Shown in pieces: positions 29,236 to 39,979 of a DNA stretch of 64,000 bases. Within the stretch, counting starts at the first letter, position 1. Each line of letters starts with the position of its first letter. The notes under the pieces were generated by a model, which saw only the letters and a list, made by a program, of their open reading frames with translations, searched no databases and had not been told where the DNA came from. The stretch is from Moritella sp. PE36. GTDB taxonomy: Bacteria > Pseudomonadota > Gammaproteobacteria > Enterobacterales > Moritellaceae. The translations under genes were made by a program, and so were the position numbers. The stretch covers positions 1 through 64,000 of the forward strand of contig NZ_ABCQ01000021.1 of assembly GCF_000170855.1 (NCBI RefSeq), written 5' to 3'.

Positions 29236-30032
29236 GATTTCTCCACGCTGGCTAGAATACTAAGAAGCTGTGCAGCAGGCACATAACCCGGTTGCATTTG
29301 TCCATTTTCAAACACAATAGCAGGCGTACCGGTCACGCCTAAACGACGACCAAGTTCATATTGTTGTGCAACGGTATTGGTACAACTTTCAGGAACAACC
29401 TTGCCACCACGTTTGGCATTATTCATCGCTTGCACGCTGTCTTCAGCGCACCAAATTGACACCATATCTTGGTAAGTCTTAGAGTTGAGACCACCGCGTG
29501 GAAAGGCTAAATATTTAACGCTAATACCAAGCTGATTCAGTTGCGCGACTTCGTTATGTAACTTACGACAGTAACCGCAATTAATATCGGTAAATACCGT
29601 GATGCTGTGCTTTTCATTTTCAGCTGGGTAGTTAATTGTATCACTTGCGAATGCTTGTATTGCTTGCTGGCGTACTTTACCCATTGCTTGTTCGGTTAGA
29701 TCCGTGACCCCATTATCATCAACTTGATAAAGTGAACCTTGGATAAGATTAGTGACATCCGCGTTAACATAAAAGATACCTTGGTCGGTCGCAACTTCAA
29801 ACAAACCAGGAATAACACTGTCGCTTACACTCGCTACTTTAAAGTTAAGTTTTTCAGCTAATAAGCGTGAGATATCTAGCTGGTCGGCAGATAGTGCAAC
29901 GTCTGTCGCTGGCGTAGTATGTATTGTTGTCGGCACAGGCGGTGTTGCTTGTTGCGGAGCACTATTAACCCCAAATACAAAACTCCCCACCAAACCTGCA
30001 GCGATTGCTGTAATCATTAATTTTTTTAACAT
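29232..30032 (-). CDS. dsbC: Thiol:disulfide isomerase DsbC
   Basis: Periplasmic disulfide isomerase kept reduced by DsbD. 266 residues, somewhat longer than E. coli (236), mainly from a signal peptide followed by a Pro/Thr-rich linker (APQQATPPVPTTIHTTPA). The signal peptide is MLKKLMITAIAAGLVGSFVFG. An N-terminal dimerisation domain precedes the thioredoxin fold with active site NCGYCRKLH, and the cis-Pro loop is GVTGTPAIVFENG. Between xerD and recJ, as in E. coli. Confidence 0.96.
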   Translation of the reverse strand: MLKKLMITAIAAGLVGSFVFGVNSAPQQATPPVPTTIHTTPATDVALSADQLDISRLLAEKLNFKVASVSDSVIPGLFEVATDQGIFYVNADVTNLIQGSLYQVDDNGVTDLTEQAMGKVRQQAIQAFASDTINYPAENEKHSITVFTDINCGYCRKLHNEVAQLNQLGISVKYLAFPRGGLNSKTYQDMVSIWCAEDSVQAMNNAKRGGKVVPESCTNTVAQQYELGRRLGVTGTPAIVFENGQMQPGYVPAAQLLSILASVEKS

Positions 30033-30139
30033 ATGTTCTCCGCTCTTATCCTTAATGGATATCTATACCCGATAAATTAACAGAATTCATTATTTATCAC
30101 TAGCCCTAATCCTTGCGAATGCCGTGGCAACACTCCCAA

Positions 30140-31030
30140 TTACGCACGAGGATGGTGTTCACTATGCAACTGCTCTAATCGTGCGGTTGCCACATGGGTA
30201 TAAATTTGTGTCGTGGATAAATCACTATGACCAAGTAACATTTGTACGACACGAAGATCGGCGCCATAGTTCAATAAATGGGTGGCAAACGCATGGCGCA
30301 AAGTGTGCGGAGACAAATGCGTTGTGATCCCAGCGACTTGTGAGTAATGCTTAAGACGATGCCAGAAAGTTTGCCGTGTCATAAAATTGCCACGTCTGGA
30401 AGGAAACACCACATCAGACGTTAACCCTTTTAATAACGTCGCGCGACCTTCGGCAATAAAGCGCTCAGTCCAATACACAGCTTCTTCACCCATAGGCACT
30501 AAGCGTTCCTTACCGCCCTTACCGGTCACACGCACTAACCCTTGGCGTAAGCTCACTGACTCCATACTCAAGCCAACTAATTCTGATACCCGTAATCCTG
30601 TGGCATATAACACCTCCATCATGGCCTTATCACGTAATTGGATCGGATCGTCTAATTCTGGTGCGGCTAATAATGCATTCACTTCTGCTTCAGATAAATC
30701 GTCCGGTAAACGCTGCGGTAGTTTCGGGCTAATGAGTAAGGCGGTCGGATCATCATCGCGCATCTGCTCACGATAGAGATATTGATAGAAGCGACGGATC
30801 GCACTCAACTGGCGCGCGGTACTACTGGCTTTGTAGCCTAAATCAAAACGGCTTGCCATAAATGCTTGGATTTCAAGCCGATCTACGGTTAATAATTGCT
30901 GCTTGTGTTGCACTAACCAGTGATGATATTGGTTTAAATCATTACGATAAGAGCTCAGGGTATTGTCTGACAACCCGCGCTCGTGCCACATAATATCTAA
31001 AAACTGTTCTATAATTTCAATTTTTTCCAA
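30140..31030 (-). CDS. xerD: Site-specific tyrosine recombinase XerD
   Basis: Acts with XerC at dif to resolve chromosome dimers. 296 residues (E. coli 298). N-terminal SAM-like core-binding domain about 1-90 (FLDIMWHERGLSDNTLSSYRNDL). Catalytic residues: Arg in TGLRVSELVGL, Lys in VTGKGGKERLVPM, HTLRHAFATHLL, His in LLGHSDLSTTQIYTH with the nucleophile Tyr. First of xerD-dsbC-recJ and divergent from fldB, the E. coli arrangement. Confidence 0.97.
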   Translation of the reverse strand: MEKIEIIEQFLDIMWHERGLSDNTLSSYRNDLNQYHHWLVQHKQQLLTVDRLEIQAFMASRFDLGYKASSTARQLSAIRRFYQYLYREQMRDDDPTALLISPKLPQRLPDDLSEAEVNALLAAPELDDPIQLRDKAMMEVLYATGLRVSELVGLSMESVSLRQGLVRVTGKGGKERLVPMGEEAVYWTERFIAEGRATLLKGLTSDVVFPSRRGNFMTRQTFWHRLKHYSQVAGITTHLSPHTLRHAFATHLLNYGADLRVVQMLLGHSDLSTTQIYTHVATARLEQLHSEHHPRA

Positions 31031-31224
31031 GCCTGTGCCCTATGCTTTTATTTCCATTACTGTGCGACCAGTATAACAACACTGTATAAATAAACATGAA
31101 TTATAGTACAATTATCTCATGCTACTATGCGTAACGATGAGCAACTGATCGCTCAGAGCATGATCAACACATCGTATTTATTAACACATAGTATGATTAG
31201 CAACACTGTCTTTGGATGTAGATA

Positions 31225-31746
31225 ATGAAAATCGGTTTATATTACGGCTCCACCACTTTTTATACCACCATAGCTGCGGAAAAGATCCAAGCTGAAATTG
31301 GTGCAGAACTTGTCGACTTACATGACATAAAAGACTCGGGTTTTACTGACATAGAAACCTATGATGTCGTTATATTCGGTATTTCAACTTGGGATTATGG
31401 CGAACTTCAGGAAGACTGGGGCGATCTGTGGTCTGATATTGCAGGGATCAACCTGGCTGGGAAAACCGTCGCGCTATTTGGTCTTGGTGATCAAGTTAAC
31501 TACAGCGAATGGTATCTGGATGCGATGGGCATGCTATTTGACGAGTTACAAGGTAAAGGCATTCACTTTATCGGCCAATGGCCAAACCAAGGTTATGAAT
31601 TCGTGGCTTCAAAAGCGTTAACTGAAGATGAAAGCCAGTTTTTCGGTCTTGCCCTCGATGAAGACAGCCAGTACGATCAGACTGATGAACGGATTGCCAC
31701 TTGGTCCTTACAAGTACTCGAAGAAATTGCAGCACACTATTCATAA
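31225..31746 (+). CDS. fldB: Flavodoxin FldB
   Basis: FMN-containing electron carrier. 173 residues, long-chain type. The phosphate loop is YGSTTFYTT (about 7-15). Flavin-binding loops are GISTWDYGELQEDW and GLGDQVNYSEWYLDAMG. It is closer to E. coli FldB than FldA (FldB has the same ALDE segment and ends with a similar EIAAHYS tail), and the fldB/xerD divergent pair is conserved. SD is not strong; the ATG at 31225 fits the family. Confidence 0.93.
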   Translation: MKIGLYYGSTTFYTTIAAEKIQAEIGAELVDLHDIKDSGFTDIETYDVVIFGISTWDYGELQEDWGDLWSDIAGINLAGKTVALFGLGDQVNYSEWYLDAMGMLFDELQGKGIHFIGQWPNQGYEFVASKALTEDESQFFGLALDEDSQYDQTDERIATWSLQVLEEIAAHYS

Positions 31747-31780
31747 TATATAAGTCATAACACATAAGTAATTAGCATGT

Positions 31781-31837
31781 TATACCCAAACTACTTCAAG
31801 ATGCACAATCAGCATTTTGAAGTAGCTTGGGTATATA
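31781..31837. repeat. Dispersed palindromic repeat, complete copy 2
   Basis: Left arm TATACCCAAACTACTTCAAG with ATGC, a short centre, and right arm GCATTTTGAAGTAGCTTGGG with TATATA. It lies 35 bp past fldB and just before the shared terminator. Same family as 7132. Confidence 0.85.
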
Positions 31838-31852
31838 ATAAGTTAACGCCAT

Positions 31853-31892
31853 AAAAAAGGCCGTTGCGATCTAAGATAGCAACGGCCTTTTT
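31853..31892. terminator. Bidirectional terminator between fldB and hflC
   Basis: A strong stem GGCCGTTGC/GCAACGGCC flanked by an A-run and a T-run, with an 11-base loop. It serves fldB forward and hflC reverse (its stop is 23 bp away). Confidence 0.9.
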
Positions 31893-31914
31893 GTTATTCA
31901 TTGACCAGCAATGG

Positions 31915-32793
31915 TTATTTTATTACAGCAGAACCTTTCATGTAATTAAAGAAATCACTCTCTGGAGAGATAACTAATACATCAGACTTATTACTAAAGC
32001 TCTTAGAATAAGCTTCTAGACTACGTAAGAAACCATAAAACTCGACATCTTTATTGTACGTATCAGCATAAATCTTCGCCGCGTCTGCATCACCTTCACC
32101 ACGTTTTTGACGTGCTTGACGGTTGGCTTCAGCAAGCATTACGGTTACTTTCGCATCCACTTCTGCTTTTAAGATCTCAGCTTGTTCATAACCTTGCGAA
32201 CGATGTTCTTTCGCTACAGCATGACGCTCTGCACTCATACGTTGGAAGATAGAGTTACTTACTTCCTGCGGTAGATTGATCTGCTTGATCCGTACATCTT
32301 CAACCAGGATACCCAGCTCAGATGAACGTGCCATACGTTTCAATGCCGTTTCCATTACTTCGCCGCGTTGGCCAGAAACGATATCTTTAATCGTACGGTT
32401 ACCAATTTCATTACGTAGTCCATTGGTAATTTTACGTTGTAATAAAGACTCTGCTTGTAAGAAGTTACCGCCATTGGTTGCGAGGTAAAATTTCTCAAAG
32501 TCTTCAATACGCCATTTCACGTAAGAATCGATAATTAAATCTTTCTTTTCAGAAGTAACAAAACGATCAGCGTTGCCATCAAGCGTTTGTAAACGAGCGC
32601 TTAATACGCGAATTGAATCGATAAAAGGTACTTTAAAGTTCAGACCAGGAAGATAAATCTTCGCTTCCTCACCTGTTTTAAGTACTTTACCAAAACGCAC
32701 TACTAGCGCACGTTCACCTTCGTTTATCACAAAGAAAGACGAAAAACCAAGTAATAGCACAAGTACTAAAATAACTGCTTTTAATTGATTCAT
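31915..32793 (-). CDS. hflC: FtsH regulator HflC
   Basis: SPFH/prohibitin-family membrane protein that forms a large complex with HflK around the FtsH protease. 292 residues. Signal-anchor helix about 5-23 (AVILVLVLLLGFSSFFVI), then the SPFH domain (EGERALVVRFGKV...), and a coiled-coil-prone region with EQAEILKAEVDAKVTVMLAEANRQA. Four bases downstream of hflK. Confidence 0.96.
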   Translation of the reverse strand: MNQLKAVILVLVLLLGFSSFFVINEGERALVVRFGKVLKTGEEAKIYLPGLNFKVPFIDSIRVLSARLQTLDGNADRFVTSEKKDLIIDSYVKWRIEDFEKFYLATNGGNFLQAESLLQRKITNGLRNEIGNRTIKDIVSGQRGEVMETALKRMARSSELGILVEDVRIKQINLPQEVSNSIFQRMSAERHAVAKEHRSQGYEQAEILKAEVDAKVTVMLAEANRQARQKRGEGDADAAKIYADTYNKDVEFYGFLRSLEAYSKSFSNKSDVLVISPESDFFNYMKGSAVIK

Positions 32794-32796
32794 AGC

Positions 32797-33954
32797 TTAG
32801 TTTCTCCCTGTGTTAAAACGATCAGGACGAACATTACTATTCGTATCTGGATACTGATAACGGTTATTTGATTTCGCTGGTTGTTGCGGTGCTTGTACTG
32901 TGTTTGCCGAACGAGTCGGTTTACTGTCCGCATTAGCGCTCATGATCTTATCTAATGGTAGATATAGCATGTTGCCAGTACCTTTAGTATCAACCACAAT
33001 TTTCGTTGTATTTGAATAAACCGTTTCCATTGTTTCTAGGTATAAACGTTGGCGCGTTACTTCCGGTGCAAGCTGATATTGTGGCAGTAGGCTATTAAAA
33101 CGTGCAACTTCACCTTGTGCTTTTAACACAATTTGCTGTTGGTAAGCTTGGGCTTCTTGCTCAATACGCTTCACTTGACCACGTGCTGTTGGTTCAATTG
33201 CACGCGCATAAGCTTCGGCTTCACGGATATAACGTTGTTCATCTTCTTGTGCCGCAATCGCATCATCGAATGCATCTTTAACTGCTTCCGGTGGGCGTGC
33301 AGACAAGAAGTTGACATCAACAAGTTCAATACCCATATGATACTCATCAATGATAGCTTCAATGTTGTCACGGGTACTTTGACGTACAACTTCACGACCT
33401 GTTGTGATCACATCATCCATTGTCGTATGACCGATAACGAAACGTAATGCACTGTCAATCGCTTGATGTAAGCTATCATCCGGATTTGTTACGCTAAACA
33501 GATATTCACGCGGATTAATAACGCGATATTGAATATCCATTTTTACGTCAACAACGTTTTCATCTTTGGTTAACATTGAACCAGCTGCAGGCATAGAGCG
33601 AATGCTTCTAACGTCAACAGGGATCACACGGTCAACAAACGTCGGTAACCAAGATAAACCCGGTTCAACTGTTTGTGAATACTGACCGAAACGTAATACC
33701 ACGCCACGTTCAGCTTCTTTGATCGTATAGAAACCACTGACAGCCCAGATCACGGCAAGTACACCAAGCACCAGAGAGACACCAACTTTATTAAAGTTAG
33801 CACCACCAGTGAACTTACCGCCTTTACCGCCACCGAACTTGCTGGTTAGCTTTTTAAATACTTCGTCAAGATCAGGGGGTCCCTGCTCTTTACCTTTTTG
33901 TCCCCAAGGGTCGCGATCTTTATTACCGCCATTTCCGGGCTCATTCCAAGCCAT
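32797..33954 (-). CDS. hflK: FtsH regulator HflK
   Basis: Partner of HflC in the FtsH-HflKC complex. N-terminal cytoplasmic Gly-rich tail (MAWNEPGNGGNKDRDPWG, then GGGKGGKFTGGANF), helix about 58-79, SPFH domain (EAERGVVLRFGQYSQTVEPGL) and a Gln/Asn-rich C-terminal tail. I chose the ATG at 33954 because GGAGAT lies just before it; in-frame ATGs two and four codons upstream overlap that site. 385 residues. Confidence 0.95.
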   Translation of the reverse strand: MAWNEPGNGGNKDRDPWGQKGKEQGPPDLDEVFKKLTSKFGGGKGGKFTGGANFNKVGVSLVLGVLAVIWAVSGFYTIKEAERGVVLRFGQYSQTVEPGLSWLPTFVDRVIPVDVRSIRSMPAAGSMLTKDENVVDVKMDIQYRVINPREYLFSVTNPDDSLHQAIDSALRFVIGHTTMDDVITTGREVVRQSTRDNIEAIIDEYHMGIELVDVNFLSARPPEAVKDAFDDAIAAQEDEQRYIREAEAYARAIEPTARGQVKRIEQEAQAYQQQIVLKAQGEVARFNSLLPQYQLAPEVTRQRLYLETMETVYSNTTKIVVDTKGTGNMLYLPLDKIMSANADSKPTRSANTVQAPQQPAKSNNRYQYPDTNSNVRPDRFNTGRN

Positions 33955-34003
33955 TTGCATCTCCATTACCAGATAGTTTCGAGAAAATATTCATTATATC
34001 AGC

Positions 34004-35299
34004 CTAATGCTGAAGGATAAAATCTTCAATGTTATTACATTTATGTTTTTTCAAACGTTGCCAGTCAATCATAGTCATTCTAATGTCGAGTAGCCAGTCA
34101 CCATTTTCAGCAAACGCTTCATGCTCAATACAATCAAGATTATAGAGATGACTGACGATATTACCCTGCATTGCCGATAACTGTAGCTTGACCACTTGCA
34201 TGGTACTTGCCAATAATTCCGTCAATGCTTGATATAAAAACGCTGTACCGTCGCCTGACATTGCCGATAGCCATACGTTAACAGGCTTGCCTTCATCATC
34301 ATAATCGATACGACAACGACCATCATCAAGCTTATCAACTTTGTTGTATACCATTAAAACAGGCACTTCACCGGCATCAATCTCGGTTAATACCGAATTT
34401 ACTTCGATGATATTACCGCGCATGTTTTCATCTGCACAATCAATTACATGTAAAAGTAGATCTGCTTCTCGCGTTTCCGTCAATGTGGCCTTAAAAGCAG
34501 CGACTAAATCATGTGGTAAGTGACGAATAAAGCCAACGGTATCCGCTAACACCACTTCACCAACATCGGCAACCGTAAGACGACGTAATGTTGGATCTAA
34601 CGTCGCAAACAATTGATCAGCGGCATACACTTTAGCATCCGTGAGACGATTAAACAGCGTCGACTTACCCGCATTGGTATAACCGACTAACGAAATTGTC
34701 GGTATTTCACGACGTTTACGTGAGCGACGGCCTTGGTCACGTTTGGTGACCACTTTGTCTAAACGACGTAAAATACTGTCCATACGCACGCGCAATAAAC
34801 GGCGATCCGTTTCCAGCTGAGTTTCACCTGGACCACGCATACCGATACCGCCTTTTTGGCGTTCCAAATGCGTCCAACCACGAATTAATCGAGTCGACAT
34901 GTGGCGCAGTTGCGCTAATTCAACTTGTAACTTACCTTCATGGGTACGAGCTCGTTGCGAAAATATATCTAAAATCAGGCCTGTACGGTCAACAACACGA
35001 CATTCCAGTAACGCTTCTAAGTTACGTTCTTGGCGTGGCGCTAAGGCATGGTTAAAGATAACAATATCTGCTTGATAAAGCTTTACTGCTTCAGCAATTT
35101 CTTCTGCTTTACCGGTACCAACAAAATATTTAGGATGTGGTCTTGAACGCGAACCTGTTACCACAGATAACGCATTTACACCGGCAGAGGAAACCAGCAT
35201 TTCTAATTCATGCAGGTCTTCTCGGTTGCCTTCATCACTAAAGTTAACGTGCACTAATATGGCACGTTCACCTGCTTCATGGCGATCAAACAACTTCAC
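34004..35299 (-). CDS. hflX: Ribosome-splitting GTPase HflX
   Basis: GTPase that rescues stalled ribosomes, notably after heat shock. 431 residues (E. coli 426). The N-terminal HflX domain has GTGKAEEIAEAV and IFNHALAPRQERNLE; then GGIGMRGPGETQLETDRR; G1 is GYTNAGKSTLFNRLT, G3 DTVGFIRHLP, G4 NKVDKLD. It lies between hfq and hflK, as in E. coli. Confidence 0.97.
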   Translation of the reverse strand: MKLFDRHEAGERAILVHVNFSDEGNREDLHELEMLVSSAGVNALSVVTGSRSRPHPKYFVGTGKAEEIAEAVKLYQADIVIFNHALAPRQERNLEALLECRVVDRTGLILDIFSQRARTHEGKLQVELAQLRHMSTRLIRGWTHLERQKGGIGMRGPGETQLETDRRLLRVRMDSILRRLDKVVTKRDQGRRSRKRREIPTISLVGYTNAGKSTLFNRLTDAKVYAADQLFATLDPTLRRLTVADVGEVVLADTVGFIRHLPHDLVAAFKATLTETREADLLLHVIDCADENMRGNIIEVNSVLTEIDAGEVPVLMVYNKVDKLDDGRCRIDYDDEGKPVNVWLSAMSGDGTAFLYQALTELLASTMQVVKLQLSAMQGNIVSHLYNLDCIEHEAFAENGDWLLDIRMTMIDWQRLKKHKCNNIEDFILQH

Positions 35300-35352
35300 G
35301 ACTCCCTATGAGTATATGACTCACAAGATTTTTTATGTTAAATTTCAAAAAT

Positions 35353-35595
35353 TTATTTATCACTTTCACCGTCAGGTTGCAGGCCATGTTGTAACGGACG
35401 CGCCGGTACCACAGTTGAAATGGCATGTTTATATACCATTTGGCTGACGGTATTTTTGAGTAAGATAACGAATTGGTCAAATGACTCAATTTGGCCTTGT
35501 AACTTAATGCCGTTAACTAAATAAATTGCAACTGGAATCCGTTCGCGACGTAATGCATTCAAAAACGGGTCCTGTAATGATTGTCCCTTAGCCAT
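35353..35595 (-). CDS. hfq: RNA chaperone Hfq
   Basis: Hexameric Sm-like protein that pairs small RNAs with mRNAs. 80 residues, shorter than E. coli (102) because the disordered tail is brief ([14 protein letters not shown]). Sm1 contains [39 protein letters not shown]; Sm2 contains [10 protein letters not shown]. Between miaA and hflX, as in E. coli. Confidence 0.97.
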   Translation of the reverse strand: MAKGQSLQDPFLNALRRERIPVAIYLVNGIKLQGQIESFDQFVILLKNTVSQMVYKHAISTVVPARPLQHGLQPDGESDK

Positions 35596-35679
35596 TAATA
35601 GTTTCCTTTTAAAAATTCGATTTTTATTATAATGAAAAAAATAACCAATAATTATCAGTATACAACTTTAAAATAGACT

Positions 35680-36615
35680 CTAGCCAACTGATAATAAAAC
35701 TTTTTCTAAATTGTCATCTGCTTTGGAGTCTAACCAAGTTAGATCGTTCCAACTTTTTAACCACGTCATTTGACGTTTTGCCAGTTGTCTTGTTGCCACT
35801 ACACCACGGAACACCATCTCATCATGATCCATCTTGCCATCAAGGTATTCCCACATTTGGCGATAACCCACGCAGCGCATTGATGGTAAATCAAGGTGTA
35901 GATCGTCACGTTGATGTAACGCTTGCACTTCGGTTTCAAAACCCGCCTCTATCATCAACTTAAAACGCTGTTCTATACGCTCATGCAACACCGCTTTATC
36001 GGTTGGTGCAATCGCAAACTGGCTGACGTCATAAGGCAGTGATTCACCTTTTTGTTGGGTTAATTCAGTCAATGACTTACCCGTTAGTCGGTAAACTTCA
36101 ACGGCACGGCAAACGCGTTGTGCATCATTTTTATGTAAACGCGCAGCTGATTCGGGATCATACAAAGATAATTCGTGATGTAATGATTCCCAACCACGCA
36201 GTTTTGCTTCCGCTTCAATAGCCTGTCTAATTGCAGGCACAGATGTTGGCACCGGCGATAAACCTTCCAGTAATACTTTAAAATAAAGCATAGTGCCACC
36301 AACAAGTAGCGGTATTTTTCCTGCATCTGTGATCGCTTGCATATGTTTTAGTGCATCTTCACGAAAATCAGCCGCTGAATAAGTCATTGCCGGATCAATA
36401 ATATCAATTAAGCGATGCGGTGCTTGGGCAAGTTCTGCCGCTGTTGGCTTCGCAGTGCCAATATCCATGCTTTTATAAATCAACGCAGAATCCACGCTGA
36501 TAATTTCACATGGCAGCTTTTTCGTTAACTCAATAGCAAGATCCGTTTTACCTGACGCCGTTGGCCCCATTAAAAAGATAGCTTTTGGTAATGGTTTAGT
36601 TTGCTGTTGAGTCAC
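35680..36615 (-). CDS. miaA: tRNA dimethylallyltransferase MiaA
   Basis: Adds an isopentenyl group to A37 of tRNAs reading UNN codons. 311 residues (E. coli 316). P-loop [17 protein letters not shown] (15-31), then [19 protein letters not shown] and RLIDIIDP, and the swinging-loop region [13 protein letters not shown]. Its start overlaps the end of mutL by 20 bases, the usual coupling. Confidence 0.97.
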   Translation of the reverse strand: MTQQQTKPLPKAIFLMGPTASGKTDLAIELTKKLPCEIISVDSALIYKSMDIGTAKPTAAELAQAPHRLIDIIDPAMTYSAADFREDALKHMQAITDAGKIPLLVGGTMLYFKVLLEGLSPVPTSVPAIRQAIEAEAKLRGWESLHHELSLYDPESAARLHKNDAQRVCRAVEVYRLTGKSLTELTQQKGESLPYDVSQFAIAPTDKAVLHERIEQRFKLMIEAGFETEVQALHQRDDLHLDLPSMRCVGYRQMWEYLDGKMDHDEMVFRGVVATRQLAKRQMTWLKSWNDLTWLDSKADDNLEKVLLSVG

Positions 36616-38620
36616 AATTAAATCTCTCTATTACAGACATATAGTCAAGTTTCTCAAATAGTTTAGAACTGTATTGCTGTTGTACACAGCTATCCTGTTC
36701 GATAAATTGGCTATATATTTGAGTCGCTTGTTCCCAAGTGAATTTGGTCAATCCGTGACTACCTTGTATTGCAAGCCAATGACACAAGGGGGCAACATCT
36801 GAGGCTGTCGCCTGCTCGGATAGATGGACTATCTGTTGCAATAACTCTGGTAACACAGCAGATAAATTCGCTTGGCGTAATTGTGCTGGCACCTTTCTAA
36901 CGATAATGGTGGCGGCATTGCTATAATTCAACTCTAAACCCAGCCGATTGAGCAAATTTTGCTGGTTTTTTGCTGTTTCGACAAAGTTTTTGTCTAATTT
37001 GATCGATATTGGCAATAACAGTGGCTGCGATATAACCCCTTGTTCCCAGGTGGCCAGCAATTGTATTTTGCAGTTTACTTGCCACATTGCCAGTACATCA
37101 GCGAGCAACAGTGCATCATCATCTTGCACTAATAAATAATTATCGCTGACTAAACTGAGTAATTTAACGCGGGCAGTATGTTGCTCATTCGACTGAGTAT
37201 TCGACGCAACTTGACGCCCTTGATTAACACTGGTAGTCGTGTTCCGCGCTGCTTGCTGCAATTCCGTTATTTCAGCCTTGCTGGGCTGTAACAAGTGATT
37301 GTATTGCTTGATAGCACCTGCTGAAGGCTTATCAGGCATATATTGACGCTGCTGAGCATAACTCGACGACGTTGCACTTGTACTCCCCTGGCGCTTATCT
37401 GTAACGCCATAACCATGCTTATTTTGCATCGGCATAACATCACCATATGCAGCTGTACTTATGCTTGCATTTACATTGTAGTCCGCGCTATCAGCAATCC
37501 CCGCATGCACCATACCATGCTCAGTAGTCTGCTCGCTAGCATTGCCATTACTGGTAATAGGGGCTTGCCCAGGATAACTAATCGCTTCCTGAACAGGCAA
37601 CTCTGCCGCAGGCATTGATGGGCTAATACCTTCAGTAATAGCTTTAAACACACCTTGAAAAATAAAGTCATGTACCAGACGCGCTTGATGAAAACGCACT
37701 TCATGTTTAGCCGGATGTACATTTACATCGACTTCCCGTACCGACACTTCAATAAACAATACATACGCTGGCGGCGCCGCAATACCCGTCGCTTCTTCAT
37801 AAGCTTGACGCAAGGCATGATTGATCAGCTTATCACGCATCATACGGCCATTAACGTAGCTGTATTGCACATCCATTGGCGCATTATCATGCGGTAAACC
37901 AATCCAGCCCCACAGTTTAATATCACTGTGTTCACAGTCCAACGCCATGCAATTGGCCATGAAATTGGTGCTAGTAATACTGGCGACACGGCGCTCTTGC
38001 TGCTCGACAGTGCTCGCGGGTCGATAACTGCGGATCACTTTACCGTTATGCTTTAAAGTGACCTGTAAATCAAAGCGACTTAACGCAATACGTTTCACCA
38101 ATTCATCAATATGATTAAATTCGGTTTTATCCGTACGTAAAAATTTACGTCGGGCGGGCGTATTAAAAAATAAATCAACGACTTCAACTGTGGTACCAAT
38201 CGGATGCGCAGCCGGTTTTATCTTCACCTGCATATCTCGCCCTTCGGCATAGGCTTGCCATGCTTCGGTTTGCGCTTGAGTGCGAGAGGTAAATGTAAGC
38301 CGAGACACCGAACTGATACTCGCTAATGCTTCACCACGAAAACCTAGACTATCAATCGCTTCCAGATCATCCAAGGTCGCAAGCTTACTGGTGGCATGGC
38401 GGCTTAATGCCAGACCCAGTTGGTCTTTCTCGACACCGCTACCGTTATCACGAATACGGATCAGCTTGGCGCCACCCTTCTCAATATCAATGTCAATACG
38501 CGTTGCGCCCGCATCGATACTGTTTTCAATCAGTTCTTTAACTACCGATGAAGGGCGTTCTACCACCTCCCCAGCCGCAATTTGGTTCGCTAATCGAGGT
38601 GGTAATATTTTAATTGTCAT
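36596..38620 (-). CDS. mutL: DNA mismatch repair protein MutL
   Basis: ATPase that links MutS mismatch recognition to downstream repair. 674 residues (E. coli 615). GHKL ATPase motifs: [29 protein letters not shown] and [18 protein letters not shown]. The C-terminal dimerisation domain begins near residue 485. The extra length lies in the central linker (about 340-480), rich in Ser, Thr, Ala and Gln. I see no DQHA(X)2E(X)4E motif, so it probably lacks endonuclease activity, as in E. coli. Between amiB and miaA. Confidence 0.96.
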   Translation of the reverse strand: MTIKILPPRLANQIAAGEVVERPSSVVKELIENSIDAGATRIDIDIEKGGAKLIRIRDNGSGVEKDQLGLALSRHATSKLATLDDLEAIDSLGFRGEALASISSVSRLTFTSRTQAQTEAWQAYAEGRDMQVKIKPAAHPIGTTVEVVDLFFNTPARRKFLRTDKTEFNHIDELVKRIALSRFDLQVTLKHNGKVIRSYRPASTVEQQERRVASITSTNFMANCMALDCEHSDIKLWGWIGLPHDNAPMDVQYSYVNGRMMRDKLINHALRQAYEEATGIAAPPAYVLFIEVSVREVDVNVHPAKHEVRFHQARLVHDFIFQGVFKAITEGISPSMPAAELPVQEAISYPGQAPITSNGNASEQTTEHGMVHAGIADSADYNVNASISTAAYGDVMPMQNKHGYGVTDKRQGSTSATSSSYAQQRQYMPDKPSAGAIKQYNHLLQPSKAEITELQQAARNTTTSVNQGRQVASNTQSNEQHTARVKLLSLVSDNYLLVQDDDALLLADVLAMWQVNCKIQLLATWEQGVISQPLLLPISIKLDKNFVETAKNQQNLLNRLGLELNYSNAATIIVRKVPAQLRQANLSAVLPELLQQIVHLSEQATASDVAPLCHWLAIQGSHGLTKFTWEQATQIYSQFIEQDSCVQQQYSSKLFEKLDYMSVIERFNCDSTAN

Positions 38621-38627
38621 GACACAC

Positions 38628-39977
38628 CTAACTCGTTGGTATTTTCAATTGTTGGCCAATATACACGGTATTCTTAGTTAAATTATTTAACTGTTTGATA
38701 CGTGTAACCGATGTACCATAACTGTTAGCAATGACAGACAATGAGTCACCTTTTTTAACCACGTGAATACTATTGCGCATATACGCCAAATAGGTATCTT
38801 TTGGCGGTGCGTTACGGAAATACAAGTAACTACCTTGGGCAATGGCGTTAGCAATCTTACGCTGGTGACTGCGGGTGGTTAACTTTTTACCTTCTCGATA
38901 ATTAGTCACAAAACCCGTTTCAACCAGCAAAGAGGGGATATCCAGTGATTTTAAGACCGCCAAGCTTTGCTCGTACGGCTTAGATTTATGCATATGTGTG
39001 ACTTTGGCTAATTCATTATGGATCAGTGACGCGATGTTATAACCTGCACCTTGTGAATATTGTCGACCAAGATCGAGAAACATGTATTGTAAATCATCAG
39101 TACCATCACTGTTTTTAATCGCATCACCCACACCACCTAACAGTCCGTTGACATTATCGTTACGCAGATTTTTGTTAAATTCATAGTTCGCCCGACCTTG
39201 CGACAAGATCAGCGTTGACGCACCCGATGGTTGTGATGAGGTAAAACCGTCGGCATGCACAGACACTAACAATTCAGCTTTATACTTACGCGCAATCGCA
39301 GAGCGTTCATTCAGTGAGATATAACGGTCGTCTTTACGGATCAAGACCGCTTTAATGCCTTTTTTCTGATTTAAAATAGCGACCGTTTTTTTAGCAATCG
39401 CTAAGGTAATGTCTTTTTCAACAAACTTTTTAAAACCGATAGAACCCGGATCTTTACCACCATGCCCGGCATCAATAGCGATCACAACATCCCTTTGAGG
39501 ATGCTTAATCAGCGCCTTTCTCGTGGTTTTTTTAACTGCTACAGGGCTCTTTTTCTTTATAACTGTTTTTAAAGACTTTATCGGTTTGACAGGTAAATCA
39601 ATAACTAACCTGTTTTTTGCGGTCTTACTACCCGCTAATTCAAAAAATCGATAGTTAATTGGTTGAGCAAGATGAAAAATAATCCGTAAATCGCTAGATT
39701 TAGTGGATTTAGCTTGTTCAACACGGGTAATGTTACTGCTTAACCTTGCTAGCTTACTCACATAAGCCTTATTACGCGTACCTGCAAAATCCACCACGAT
39801 CTGGGTCTTTTTGTTACGGTCGTAAAGGTTGAATAACGGTTTCTTTGCCAGATCAAAAACAATCCTTGTTTTATCCGCATGCTCAACAATGCGTATCGCA
39901 TTCACCGTATTGGCAGCATAACTTAATGGCATAAAGCACAAGTACATTATGCTTAATAGTAAAATCCGTTTAAACAT
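38628..39977 (-). CDS. amiB: N-acetylmuramoyl-L-alanine amidase AmiB-type, with LysM
   Basis: Periplasmic zinc amidase that splits septal peptidoglycan at division. 449 residues. Signal peptide to about residue 21 (ILLLSIMYLCFMPLSYAA); AMIN domain about 25-130; Lys-rich linker; Amidase_3 about 165-385 with zinc-ligand motif DAGHGGKDPGSIG, a second zinc His in SVHADGF, and the catalytic Glu in LVETGFVTN; C-terminal LysM about 402-447 (VVKKGDSLSVIANSYG). The context tsaE-amiB-mutL supports AmiB; the LysM domain also fits. Confidence 0.94.
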   Translation of the reverse strand: MFKRILLLSIMYLCFMPLSYAANTVNAIRIVEHADKTRIVFDLAKKPLFNLYDRNKKTQIVVDFAGTRNKAYVSKLARLSSNITRVEQAKSTKSSDLRIIFHLAQPINYRFFELAGSKTAKNRLVIDLPVKPIKSLKTVIKKKSPVAVKKTTRKALIKHPQRDVVIAIDAGHGGKDPGSIGFKKFVEKDITLAIAKKTVAILNQKKGIKAVLIRKDDRYISLNERSAIARKYKAELLVSVHADGFTSSQPSGASTLILSQGRANYEFNKNLRNDNVNGLLGGVGDAIKNSDGTDDLQYMFLDLGRQYSQGAGYNIASLIHNELAKVTHMHKSKPYEQSLAVLKSLDIPSLLVETGFVTNYREGKKLTTRSHQRKIANAIAQGSYLYFRNAPPKDTYLAYMRNSIHVVKKGDSLSVIANSYGTSVTRIKQLNNLTKNTVYIGQQLKIPTS

Positions 39978-39979
39978 TG